Positions 1-10,791 of a stretch of 64,000 nt of DNA are shown here, one piece after another. The notes under the pieces were generated by a model. It ran no database searches, had not been told where the DNA came from, and saw only the letters and a program-made list of their open reading frames with translations. Numbering within the stretch: the stretch's first letter is position 1; each line of letters begins with the position of its first letter. This stretch comes from Galerina marginata (Eukaryota; Basidiomycota; Agaricomycetes; Agaricales; Galerinaceae). The stretch spans positions 2,418,001-2,482,000 of the forward strand of contig JAECYW010000004.1 in NCBI GenBank assembly GCA_023014335.1, in the 5' to 3' direction. A program made the translations under genes and the position numbers.

Positions 1-1
1 A

Positions 2-128
2 AATTTTATGAGGCTTAACACTAAATCTTCTCAGTTGGCCCTGCATCAGCTGGCTTTGTTTACTTACAACATATCTCCAATATTAGTATCTTCTGCTATT
101 CAGACTCTTGTTTTGACTCGAATTTCCA
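2..128 (+). pseudogene. Helitron 1 N-terminal ORF fragment
   Basis: This open stretch matches, almost residue for residue, the N-terminal extension of the Helitron 2 ORF at about 41167-41293 on the minus strand (for example LNTKSSQLALHQLALFTY). It begins outside the window. It is cut at base 129 by a non-autonomous Helitron-like element, after which roughly 1 kb of coding sequence present in Helitron 2 is missing before the ORF resumes at 872. The function of this extension is not recognised. It is assigned to the Helitron because in copy 2 the same sequence is in frame with the Rep/helicase ORF. Confidence 0.7.
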
Positions 129-520
129 CTTGGTCAGAGGCCATTGCTGCGCATGGCAAAAACAAGTTCTTACTTTGGGGGTGTGTGTTACGACATAAAT
201 ATATGTTAAATAAGTAAATAATGCATGGTCCGCTCAAATCTGAACCGATTGGGATGATCTTATACTCAAAAAAAGCAGAAAAATGAGGCGGATCTAACAA
301 GCCTAAAACAGCCTGGTCACATGACCAGGAAGGCCCTGATTTGATTTTTACAATTTTTTTGATACCAAGATCATCAAAATTGGCCCAGTAATGGCTAAGA
401 TACAGAAATCATGCAGGGTCACTATAGCAGTGGGAGAATTTCCATTGGTTTTGTTAGGAACCATTTCTGCCTGCTATGCAGGCCGGAAAACAAGTTCTTT
501 TACTACGTAAGAACTTGTAA
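129..520 (-). mobile_element. Non-autonomous Helitron-like element, short form
   Basis: The element has the 3' terminus (ending GACCAAG in its own orientation) at 129 and the 5' terminus (TTACAAGTTCTTAC) at 520. About 12 nt inside the 3' end is the hairpin GCCATGCGCAGCAATGGC. The 5' end is itself a palindrome (arms ACAAGTTCTT and AAGAACTTGT). The same unit occurs about eight times in this window. It has no coding capacity. Here it interrupts the Helitron 1 N-terminal ORF. Confidence 0.85.
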
Positions 521-871
521 CAAGTTCTTACTTTCAAGATGAGTCCGACTATAAATACAGGTTAAATAAGTAAATAATGCATGGTCTGCTCAAATCTGAA
601 CTGATTAGAATGATCTTATACTCAAAAAAAGCAGAAAAATGAGGCAGATCTAACAAGCCTAAAACGGCCTGGTCACGTGACCAGGAAGGCCCTGATTTTT
701 ACGAATTTTTTGATACCAAGATCATAAAAATTGGCCCAGTAATGGCTGAGATACAGAAACCATGCAGGGTCACAGTATGAGTGGGAGAATTTTGAACCAT
801 TGCGTTAGGAATGTTTTCTGCCTGCTATGCAGGCCGGAAAACAAGTTCTTTTACTACGTAAGAACTTGTAA
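521..871 (-). mobile_element. Second, end-truncated copy of the Helitron-like element
   Basis: This copy follows directly on the 5' end of the previous one. It lacks about the first 42 nt of the unit, including the 3' hairpin, and starts at the shared motif CAAGTTCTTACTTT. Its other end joins the Helitron 1 ORF at 872, where Helitron 2 is uninterrupted. The tandem, with the host sequence between missing, fits two separate insertions that recombined and deleted the intervening ORF. That history is inference. Confidence 0.75.
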
Positions 872-2866
872 CCAGATGTGCTTAAAAATCTGACTTATGT
901 AGAAAAGCTTTTAATTGCACGTGTAAGACACAATAGATGCATAGTCAAAGTGGCATCAGGCAGATATAAAATGAGAGCCAATGCTATTACCTTCCAAAAT
1001 CCAGTCCCAAAAATATATGATGTTTTACCACCTCCAGTAAAAGAGCTTGATGAAGTTCTTGCATTTATTTTTACTGGACCTTGCAGACCCACCAAAGATG
1101 ATATTAAACGCACTCCTTTACTTGTCCGTCGCAATCATGTAGCTAATGCTTTAAATTGGCTTAAATTAAATCATGCTGATTATTCTGATGTTGGTATCTC
1201 AAAAGACAATTTAATACAATATCCTGAAAGTGACTGTCCTGTTGTTATTGACTATAGGGAGTCTATCATAAATAAAGATCCAGAAGCCACTAGTGTACAT
1301 GATAATGAAGAAGAAGATGGTGTAGAATCAGGTCCTTGCTCATTTACTGTTCAAGGTCTTACAGGCCAAGAGTTTTCAGAGCTTTTTATTGATACTATAA
1401 AGGCTAAAGCTTTAGAACATCTTATGAGCAATGGAAAAATTTTATTTGCTGGCCATTCTGAAAAACCTTGCTCAATATTTAAAAATCCTCAGTTATTTCC
1501 TTCTATGCTTCCATGGCTTTTTCCATATGATCATGGTGGTATTGGTCAATCAATAATGAACAAAATCCATTCACCTTTGGTCCAGAAAAGACATCTGTTA
1601 ATGTATCATGATAAAAGGTTTCAAACTGATCCCAATTTTCCTTTGATTGCATTTAAGCATAAACAGATTTCTCAAAGTACAAGTCGAGGAAGATTAGTAG
1701 TACAAAGATCTTATTTTTCTGAAATGGCTAATCGTCTATTAAACCTTAATCATTCAGTGTTATCTAATATTAGCGAGCGCCTTTCTCTTGGTGAGCGTGT
1801 AAAACCTGAAACTGAAGAGGAAAAACTATGCTATAAAGTCATACAAGACTTGGATACAATTGGAGGTCATGTTGAAGGCTCTTTAGCAGGTAAAAAGTCT
1901 ATGCGCAATGAAATATGGTCTTTGATTTCCTATATAGGTGCTCCTTCTTGGTTTATTACACTTTCTCCTGCAGATAGTAAACATCCAATCTGTCTTTATT
2001 TTGCTGATAAAGATATTGAGTTCAAACCTGAGATTTGTCTACCAGATGAAGCTTACCGCCTTGTTGCTCAAAACCCTGTGGCAGCTGCAAGATTCTTTCA
2101 TTTTATGTGTGAAACCTTTATTAAACATGTATTGGGTGTTGGCAATAACTCTCCAGGCTGATATGGTAAAACAAATGCTTACTATGGAACAGTTGAACAG
2201 CAAGGCCGTTTAACTTTGCATTTACATCTTCTATTATGGATTAAAAATTCACTTTCACCTCAGGAGATCAGAGATCGCATAATGGATAGTACTTCTGACT
2301 TTCAAACACAAATGGTTGAATATTTGGAAAGTGTTCATCAAGGTGAATTGTTAAATGAAAAGCCATTAGCTGATATTCTTGCATCTTTTAAATCTAAGCA
2401 AGAACAGACTGGTTATTCAGATCCAACAAAAACAATGCCAAAACCTCCACCTGAGTTATGTAAATCAAAAAATTGTACAGATTGTTCCAAGTGCAAGGAA
2501 TTAAGTGAATGGTGGGTTAAATTTGAAGAAGAGACCAATAATATACTTGCAAGATCTAATAGACATGACTGTAGAACTGATATTGAAACCAAAGATGGTA
2601 GATCTGTAAGAAAAGGCTGCAAAAATAGCAAAGGTGAATGTAAAGCAAGATTTCCTAGAGATATTGTTGAGAATACTATGGTTGAACCTCTTACAGGTGC
2701 TCTAAAATTGAAAAAAGGTGAAAGTTGGATGAATACATTTACACCAGCTCTGTCTTATCTTATTAGAGCAAATACAGATGTAACAAGTCTTTTGTCTGGA
2801 ACTTCAGTCAAAGCTGTTGTTGCTTATGTTACAGATTATGTTACTAAACCAGGTCTTACAACTTAT
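872..2866 (+). pseudogene. Helitron 1 Rep region (HUH/Y2), with nonsense codon
   Basis: This is the replication-initiator part of a Helitron RepHel protein, which nicks and joins single-stranded DNA in rolling-circle transposition. The HUH motif lies in LTLHLHLLLWIKN (about 2210-2250) and the two-tyrosine motif in AYVTDYVTKPG (about 2820-2855). Cysteine clusters lie between them (CKSKNCTDCSKC). The ORF joins the 129-871 insertion at 872, corresponding to about residue 247 of the Helitron 2 ORF counted from its ATG at 39609. A TGA at 2159-2161 replaces the leucine codon found in Helitron 2, with the frame continuing afterwards. At 2866 the ORF is split, just after the Y2 motif, by a hAT-type MITE. 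It cannot give an intact protein. Confidence 0.88.
2859..2866. repeat. 8-bp target-site duplication, left copy
   Basis: CAACTTAT occurs immediately left of the insertion and again at 4003-4010. Helitron 2 has a single CAACTTAT at this position, which serves as the empty site. Eight base pairs is the usual hAT target duplication. Confidence 0.9.
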
Positions 2867-4002
2867 GAGCACTTATCACTCCTCCCCGCGTTCCTGGTGG
2901 AATCCAGTGAAATCCACTCATTCCTGTGGAATGCTGAGGAATGCTATTATGGCAGAGAGCCCTGCCAAATTGTCATTCCTGTGGCACCCTATTCCTGTGG
3001 AATGAGACCAAATTCCTCTTTTGGAAGAGGAACAGGCCACTGGAATGGAGAGGAGTGGAATCCACCAGCCAAATAACACGTAAATATTTAATTTTCAGTG
3101 CTTATCTAATATATTTGGAACTATTTGTGTACAATACTGATAGGTCTGAGTCTTAAAAAAATTCTCACAGTAAAAATATTCAATTTACTTAAGTATTACC
3201 TAATATACAGCCATTCCTCTTGTTGTTTTTTAGAAAAAAGAAATACAAATAAAACAAGGATATAGGCTATTTATACACTTTATAAACAAAACCAAACATT
3301 GTAACACATCAAAAACTGTTATTTGGACACCTTCCTAAATAGGCAATCTATATTTGGAAAAAAAAATTCAAAGACTCGTGTTTTTTTGTCTTTTTTGGGT
3401 TTTTCTCGTCATCGGAAGCAGCTAGTCACATGATTTCAACTGATATATGATTTTTAGATCAGGCTGCATGGTTACTATTTTTGGCAAAAAGTTCCCACGG
3501 TATGTAAATCTGCCTAAATATAGCAATAGAACCCTACAAAAATTATGGCATATTTATATTTGGAATCTCCTGAAAATTCTGAATCCAATGATACCCTATT
3601 GACCCTGAATTTCCCACCTACAGATCATGTGAAATATATATATTTAATAGGCCATAGGGTATATATAGTAATTAGTTTTGGATTTTTCAAAGGACCAATG
3701 GTGAAGTGGTTAAAGTGTTTGTGGCTATGGTTATGAACAGGTCTTGGGTTCAATTCATGCTTATGCATGTTATTTTATTCCTAAACTTGTCCAAGTACAA
3801 GTCAGACGTCTTAAGTCATTCCACCACTGGATTCCACCACTGGATTCCACTCAGTGGAATGGCAAAATAGAATTCCACTGAAGTTGGCTTTGGCATTCCA
3901 CAGGAATCCACACCCATTCCAGTGGATTCCACATCCATTCCACAGGATTCCAGTGGAATTCAGCCATTCCTCTCAGAATAGGTGGGGGAATAGAAAGTAC
4001 TG
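2867..4002. mobile_element. hAT-type non-autonomous element (MITE-like)
   Basis: This 1.14-kb insertion is bounded by the 8-bp duplication CAACTTAT. The termini form an imperfect inverted repeat: GAGCACTTATCACTCC at the left, and CAGTACTTTCTATTCC reading inward from the right. Both subterminal zones (about 2880-3075 and 3825-3985) are packed with variants of ATTCCACTGGATTCC and its complement on both strands, as expected for transposase-binding repeats. There is no transposase ORF. The family is assigned from target length and end sequence (CAG...), so hAT is probable but unproved. Confidence 0.8.
3691..3767 (+). other. tRNA-like sequence inside the MITE
   Basis: An A-box-like TGGTGAAGTGGTTAA (3699-3713) and a B-box-like GGTTCAATTC (3747-3756) are spaced as in a tRNA gene. 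The T-stem and acceptor stem do not pair well, so this is not a functional tRNA as read. It could be a tRNA pseudogene or the head of a SINE carried in the element, or chance. Confidence 0.3.
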
Positions 4003-4010
4003 CAACTTAT

Positions 4011-4999
4011 TCAATCTTTGATACAGTGCGCCAAATATTTTCTAAAAATTCAGAGTTACTAGGTGGTAGCAGTAGTCGCCAAGAAACTGCTAGAGCTTTA
4101 ATGACAAAAATGGTCAACTCACTTACATCTAAAATGGAAATAGGAAGTCCAATGGCATCTTTATATCTATTAGGAAATCCAGATCATTATACTCAGCACA
4201 AATTTATAAAGTTTTACTGGAGACTCTATGTCCGCAAAGCCAGAGATGCATGGGGTGATAATGATAAAGAAGAAAGTCCAGAAAAAGTTGTTCTTGATAA
4301 GAATCTTGGAGACTATGTTGGTCTTTCTAAAGTTGATGATTATATTTATCGCCCAAACATACACAAAAATATCACTTTATATGAATGGATTCGCAGATCA
4401 GAAACTACAAGGCGCTCAAAAAAGAACTTGAAAAAATTTGACTCCTTGCAAGATATACTTAATGGACAGCTTGATAACATAGAAGAAGAAGAATTAAATG
4501 AGCAGCTAGATTCAAATGATGAGCTAGATCTTATTTCACAAGTTGGTGGTGGCAAATCCAGCCAGTCAGATGATGAATTAAATATTCAAAATAGTACTAT
4601 CAATAAAACTGCTGAAACAAGTCTTAATATAAAGTATAACTTCTTACCTGGTCATCCTCTGTATAGAACACATGAGGTAGTTTATAAAACCAATGATCCC
4701 TTAGTAGTTCCAGTGTTTTTAGGTGGCATTCTTCCTAGAAGTGATCAAGGTGATAGAGAATATTATTGTTCAACAATATTAACACTTTTTAAACCATGGA
4801 GAACTGGAAGAGATCTTAAGCTTGAAAATCAAACCTGGGATGAAGCTTTTAATGCTTTCAAATTTGCTAAACATCAAAACCAGTTGATGAAGAATTTCAA
4901 TTTAAGATATGAATGCAATGATGCCAGAGATGATTATTCTGCTAAATTGAAAAAAGGTGCAGCTCAAAAGAATAGTATATTTGGATCTTGGATTGATAA
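4011..4999 (+). pseudogene. Helitron 1 central region
   Basis: This continues the Helitron ORF after the MITE (SIFDTVRQIF...). It corresponds to the linker between Rep and helicase in Helitron 2 and keeps high identity with it, including an acidic stretch (NIEEEELNEQLDSNDELD). No domain is recognised. It is broken at base 5000, between codons for IDN and EQT of the Helitron 2 protein, by a 1.25-kb non-autonomous Helitron-like element. Confidence 0.85.
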
Positions 5000-6246
5000 T
5001 TACAAGTTCTTACGTAGTAAAAGAACTTGTTTTCCGGCCTGCATAGCAGGCAGAAATGGTTTCTAACGCAATGGTTGGAAATTCTCCCACTGCTATAGTG
5101 ACCCTGCATGGTTTCTGTATCTCAGCCATTACTGGGCCAATTTTGATGATCTTGGTATCAAAGAATTTGTAAAAATCAGGGCTTTCATGTGGCATGTGTA
5201 TCCAGGGTCGATTAGGTCATGTGACTCGTTCACACAACCCAAAAAGCGGAAATTTGTGCAAATTTACACTTAAAACAGATTTCAGTGAGCTAGATATGCT
5301 AAAATGTGTTGCCCAGACTAATCTAGAATAATGTACAAATATTTACATATGTTTTGCAATGATGTCATGGTGTCCAAATCTGGCAAACAGTCAGCTCAAC
5401 TTGGTGAAAATCCGAAAATTGGTGTTAAACTGACTGGATAACCCATAAAAGGCACACCAAACATTGCAAAACATGACCAAATAACATGAAAATAATGTTT
5501 TAGAAGCTTACATAATCAAACTCACAGCAGGACTTTGTGCAAATCCCTTGAAATCAGGTAATGCACCAACTTGGACCAAAATATTCTCAAGGATATGTCA
5601 TGTGATATGTGTGCACAGACCATCTCTTAGGTAAAAAAAACATCATCTGTATTTTTATTTTATTTTAATGCCTTTAAATCTCCCAATATAGTGTATTTCA
5701 AACAATATTCCGTATTTGGTAAGTCACATAAAGGTGTGACAATACCTATGTGACACCACTTTATAGCCCTGATTTTTCTGATAATTACACACTTGATTTC
5801 AAGGCAATCCAATAAAAACTAAGCGACGTATGAATTAATCTTGTTACAAGTTCTTACGTAGTAAAAGAACTTGTTTTCCGGCCTGCATAGCAGGCAGAAA
5901 TGGTTTCTAACGCAATGGTTGGAAATTCTCCCACTGCTATAGTGACCCTGCATGGTTTCTGTATCTCAGCCATTACTGGGCCAATTTTGATGATCTTGGT
6001 ATCAAAAAATTCGTAAAAATCAGGGCCTTCCTGGTCACGTGACCAGGCCGTTTTAGGCTTGTTAGATCCGCCTTATTTTTCTGCTTTTTTTGAGTATAAG
6101 AACATCCCAATCAGTTCAGATTTGAGCGGACTACATATTATTTACTTCTTTAACATGTATTTATGTAATAACATTTCTCAAGGTACTGCCTCACCCCCAA
6201 AGTAAGAACTTGTTTTTGCCATGCGCAGCAATGGCCTCTGACCAAG
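5000..6246 (+). mobile_element. Non-autonomous Helitron-like element, long form
   Basis: The 5' end TTACAAGTTCTTAC is at 5000 and the 3' end GACCAAG at 6246, followed by a host T. Helitron 2 carries the empty site: GATTGATAAT is directly followed by GAACAAACTC, so there is no target duplication. The long form consists of a 5' terminal module (about 5000-5190), about 650 bp of unique AT-rich sequence, a second complete 5' terminus starting at 5844, and the rest of the short element. There is no ORF of its own. Confidence 0.9.
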
Positions 6247-9200
6247 TGAACAAACTCTTAATGAACTAGATCAGACAGCATTAGATTATACAGATGATGG
6301 CCCACTAGCATCTTTTGATAATGAACAAGACATGTCTGAACTTCTTATCAATGATGCAGCTAAAACTGAAGAAATGGCTCAGATTGAAAAAGTAGTTCAA
6401 AATATAGGCTGGCTGGATAGCTCCAAAGACAATACTATAAAACCTGATAGCACTTTTAAATCTACTGAAAATTTCAATAGCAGTGAATGGAATTCTATTG
6501 TTGATGCTGCTAAAAAAGATGTTATTGCTCAAAGAATGAAGGATCTGCCATCAGGTATTAATAAATCTACTGATAACCATGAGTCTCATGATGAAGTTAT
6601 AGTGTCAGATATATCATATATTAATAAGGATTTCCAGGCTGAGAAATTAAATGAACAGAAATTCATTGATGATACTGTTAGTAAATTTAGTTTGAATACA
6701 GAACAAGAGCGTGCATTCCGCATTGTGGCTAATCATGCAACCCTTCATAAAACTGAACCTCTTAAAATGTATCTAGGTGGAATGGGTGAAACTGGTAAAT
6801 CTCAGGTTATTAAAGCTTTAATTGCTTTTTTTGAACTAAGAAAAGAAAAACATCGCATTATGATTCTGGCTCCTACTGGTTCAGCAGCTGCTTTACTCAA
6901 AGGATCTACATATCATTCAGCTCTAGGTATTCAAACTGAGGCAATGAAAAAAAATGAACAAACCAATTTAGCTCAGGTTTATGCTAGACTTGAAGGTGTT
7001 GAATATATTTTTCTTGATGAAGTTTCAATGTTATCATATCTTGATCTTTATAAAATCAGTGCTCAGCTTGCTAAACTTAAAAATATTGTTGATAATCCAT
7101 TTGGTGGTATGAATATGATTTTTGCTGGAGATTTTGCTCAACTAGCACCTGTTAAAGGTGCTTCTCTTTACAGTGGAGGAGTTGGTACTACAATTAATGC
7201 TGCTATGACAGAACCTGGCCAGCAAACTGCAATAGGCAAAGCTTTATGGCATCAGATAACTACAGTTGTGATTTTACGACAAAACATGAGACAAAGATTC
7301 CAATCTCCTGCAGATACTAAACTTCGCACTGCTTTAGAAAATATGCGCTATGCAGCCTGTACAGCTTCTGATATTCAGTTTCTCAGAACAAGAATAGCTG
7401 GAAAAAGAAAAGATCAGCCCAATATTGCTAGTTCATTATTCCGCAATGTCTCAATCATTCTAGGTTTAAATTCTGAAAAGGATAAAATCAATGATCTGGG
7501 ATGTCAGAGGTTTGCAAAAGACACTGGTCAGACTTTAAATGATTTTTATTCTGTGGATACTATTGGTGAAAGTGTTCCACCTGAAACACTTAGACTTTTA
7601 AAGAGAAAAAATCCTCAGGCTAAAACAATCAGAAAAAAACAAGTCTCTCTTCCTTCAAAACTTCAAAATATTCTATGGAATATGAGATATTCAATGACTA
7701 AAACTGTTCCTGGAAAATTGTCTTTATGTTTTGGAATGCCAGTTATGATCCGCAATAATGATGCTACAGAATTATGTATCACACGTGGTCAAGAAGCTCA
7801 TGTTGTAGGCTGGCAAGCTTCAAAAGGTGCTGAAAATCATTTGGTTCTTGATGTTTTATTTGTCAAACTTGATTCACCAGCTAAGACAATTCAACTCAAA
7901 GGTCTTCCTCAAAATGTTGTTTCTTTAACTCCCTCTAGCAAGAGTGTTCTTTGTTCAGGTTTAAAATCTCCTATTTCAATTAATAGATCTCAAGTTTCTG
8001 TGCTTCCAAATTTTGCAATGACTGATTATGCTTCACAAGGAAAAACAAGAGAATACAATGTTGTAAATTTGAATAGTTGTCGCAGTCATATGGCTTATTA
8101 CACTGCATTATCTAGAGGTTCAACTGCAGAAGGCACCATTATTCTTCAAGGCTTTGATGATCATAAAATTACATGTGGTATATCTGGTTATCTAAGACAA
8201 GAATTCAGAGAACTTGAGTTATTAGATGAAATTACTAGACTCAAATATCTTGATCAACTCCCTACTTCAATTACTGGAAATCTTAGAAATATTATCATAA
8301 GACAGTATTAACAAATCAAAGGCACAGGTTATTGTCCACCTTGTATAGATAAAGCACTACAATGGTCTAAAGAAAAGCCAATGGAAAATACAGCAGCTGT
8401 TAAAGATAGTCCATGGACTATTATCAATAAGAAGCCTGTGGTTTCAAAAGCTAAAACATTTGTTGCACAACATTTTCAGCCTGCCAAAGGTTCAATCCCA
8501 GTTAAAGTAAACAATTTAAAGAGGAAAATAGAAGATACTGAAATACCTATAGTTCCATTAGAGGCTAAAAAAATAATTAAGACCAAAAAACCCAAAATTA
8601 CTTATGATATTGAACTTCAAGGCTTAAAATGGGATTCAGTCAATTATAGCTGTTCTTATGACTCATTATTTACAATATTGTTCAATTTATGGTCTCAAAA
8701 CAAAAAACAATGGACCAAAGAGCTTAGTCAATATGGCGAATTTACACAAACTTTGGTAAAGGGATATAAAAATGTTCAAACTGGATCTCAAACATTATCT
8801 GCAGTTAGAGATTTGGTTAGACATGAATTAAAAACATCTCAACCAGATAAATTCCCTATAGGGCATACAGGAACTGATATCCGTGATCTTTTACAATCAA
8901 TGTTCCAAAAGCCCAATCAGAAAGATATCAGTTATGAAAAGTGCAGTGATTGTAATTATGAAGCAACTTCTCAAATTCAATCTCAATCTTTGATATTTAT
9001 TACATGTTCTTCACATAAATCTACTCAGTCAAACTTTAAACACTGGCAAAACCAAAAGAAATATTGTGGACTATGTACTAAAAAAGTTTGTATCACAAGA
9101 TATTTTACTATTTCACCAAGTTTTATATGTTTTAGTTTGGAGGTTAAAAAGATTATAAGTAAATATATTAAAATTGAAAACCAAGACAAGAGTATAACTA

Positions 9201-9400
9201 GATTATCATTAAAAGGTATTATATATAGTGGAAGCAATCATTTTACATCAAGATTTATAGTTAATAATGAAATCTGGTACCATGATGGTATTTCTACTGG
9301 TGCTAAATGTATAAAAGAAGGACAGTTAGATGATTTTGAAGGAGATTTATTATTTAAGTGCAAAAAGAAAGAAGCAGTGGTTGTTATATATGGAGTATGA
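6247..9400 (+). pseudogene. Helitron 1 helicase and protease-like region
   Basis: This encodes the Pif1-type helicase half of the Helitron protein and its C-terminal extension. The Walker A position reads GGMGETGKSQV where Helitron 2 has GGMGGTGKSQV, so a conserved glycine is replaced by glutamate. Walker B is LDEVSML (about 7012-7032). The late helicase motif around TALSRGST is present. A TAA at 8309-8311 replaces a glutamine codon, and the frame continues to a natural stop at 9400. The last 250 residues resemble a ubiquitin-specific protease: a Cys box around NYSCSYDSLF, a CxxC-type pair (CSDC) and a His box around HFTSRFI..IWYHDG. It is defective because of the stop and the Walker A change. 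Confidence 0.85.
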
Positions 9401-9603
9401 ATTGATAATAATTATACAGAGCTGATAATATACTGGTAGTTTGTAGAGTAATTTAGTTTAATTGCTAATTAGGTTTTTTCTAACTAATGTAGTTTAATTC
9501 AAACCGTTAAAAGGATATTTGTAACAAGTGTACTATTATAGATAAGAAGCAGCAAAGAAAAAGAACTCGTTTTTGCCATGCGAAGCAATGGCCTCTAAAC
9601 AAG
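9401..9603 (+). mobile_element. Helitron 1 3' untranslated end and terminus
   Basis: This is the AT-rich 3' flank of the ORF. It closes with AAGAACTCG, then the hairpin GCCATGCGAAGCAATGGC, then CTCTAAACAAG, followed by a host T at 9604. The layout matches the non-autonomous family, but with CTCG in place of CTTG and TAAACAAG in place of GACCAAG. This defines an autonomous subfamily. Helitron 2 has the same end at 32534. Confidence 0.85.
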
Positions 9604-10499
9604 TCTCGAATGGTAGCTGCTCTTTTGGCTTGCGCGGATGGTTTGCTTTGCGATCATTCGGTTGGGGGCCTTATCCCCGCATCTGCTTATTTCCTTCGCT
9701 GGTATGGGTTTCGGGTCGTCAAGGCGCGGGTGGGTGAGGGTTTTCGGGTCGGGTCTGGGTCTTGAAGTGGGCGTCGGGTTTGGAAGGCGGAGAGAGTGCA
9801 GCAGCTGCGGCTGCCAGGAGATGTTTGGGCTTCGGTCCTTACGTGGTATTGGCGTAGCAGTGGGGGCCGCCCCTCCCTCGCGGGACTGGGCGGTTAGGTG
9901 GTCCGTCCCCACTAGCAAAGGCCTGGCGCACAAAGGACGCCGTTGGAAGGATTCGGAAGAAGTGGATGGGTTCGGGTCTGGTTCGGGAATTAGTAGTTTA
10001 CTGCGCGCTTTCAACCGGGGATTTGTATTAGTTTACAAGTTCTTACGTAGTAAAAGAACTTGTTTTCCGGCCTGCATAGCAGGCAGAAATGGTTTCTAAT
10101 GCAATGGTTGGAAATTCTCCCACTGCTATAGTGACCCTGCATGGTTTCTGTATCTCAGCCATTACTGGGCCAAATTTTATGATTTTGGTATCAAAAAAAT
10201 CGTAAAAATCAGGGCCTTCCTGGTCACGTGACCAGGCCGTTTTAGGCTTGTTAGATTCGCCTTATTTTTCTGCTTTTTTTGAGTATAAGATCATCCCAAT
10301 CGGTTCAGATTTGAGCGGACTACATGTTATTTACGTATTTAATATGTATTTGTTTAATAACAGTGTAAGTCTTCAGGCACTGCCTCACCCCAAAGTAAGA
10401 ACTTGTTTTTGCCATGCGCAGCAATGGCCTCTGACCAAGTAGGCGACCGGACTGCTTTCGCGCACCGGTATATAAATTGTTGATAAAAAAAAAAAAAAA
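9604..10499 (+). mobile_element. LINE 3' end fragment with poly(A), split by a Helitron-like element
   Basis: Excluding the insertion at 10033-10439, this matches the 3' untranslated region of the LINE at 30073-30640 (minus strand) nearly base for base over about 490 bp. It ends in a poly(A) run at 10485-10499. The 5' side is cut by the Helitron 1 terminus at 9603, so Helitron 1 inserted into the LINE. The LINE itself landed in the exon 2 region of the copy-A JmjC-like gene. ORFs read through this stretch are 3' UTR, not genes. Confidence 0.85.
10033..10439 (+). mobile_element. Non-autonomous Helitron-like element, short form
   Basis: It begins TTACAAGTTCTTAC and ends GACCAAG before a host T, 407 bp long. 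The second LINE copy (minus strand, about 30140-30150) supplies the exact empty site GTATTAGTTAGGCG, showing insertion without target duplication. The 5' palindrome and the 3' hairpin GCCATGCGCAGCAATGGC are intact. Confidence 0.92.
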
Positions 10500-10680
10500 G
10501 AGGGCTCAAGCAAACTATCCGTATCCCAAGGGTAGGCGGCAATCAATACAGAGTGTGTCCTAGGAGAATAAGTGACAGGGGGTTGAGCTAAGTGATAACA
10601 GAATCAACAAAGCTTTGGTTCAGTATACGCTCTGAAATACCTTGAGAAAAGGACTCAGAAGAAGCAGGTTCAGTAGACAT
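10500..10680 (-). pseudogene. JmjC-like gene, 5' remnant (cassette copy A)
   Basis: The ATG at 10680 opens MSTEPASSESFSQG, matching the first exon MQSTSSAAVSQG of the copy-B JmjC-like gene at 46630. An intron starting GTATTTC follows as in copy B. Exon 2 then reads like LIAAYPWDTDSLLEPS against LLAAYPWNTDSLTEPS. At the presumed acceptor the phase is off by one base, so the fragment is frameshifted. It is truncated at 10500 by the LINE poly(A). Only these first exons survive in copy A. Confidence 0.75.
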
Positions 10681-10699
10681 TTTCAAGAAAAAAGCAAGA

Positions 10700-10732
10700 G
10701 TTGAAGTTGAGGTTGAGGTTGAGGTTGAGGAT
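10700..10732 (+). repeat. TTGAGG microsatellite
   Basis: Several tandem copies of TTGAGG (starting TTGAAG) lie just upstream of the JmjC remnant on its strand. No function is suggested. Confidence 0.7.
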
Positions 10733-10791
10733 GATGGTAAGAGACAAAAAGCAACGAACATGAACATGAACACGCGGCCTAGTCAAGGCAG

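Noticed and set aside
9595..10099. ORFs of 139 and 153 codons, and the similar one at 30095-30559
   Set aside because: They lie in the LINE 3' untranslated region before the poly(A). The 153-codon frame runs into an inserted element, so they are not genes.
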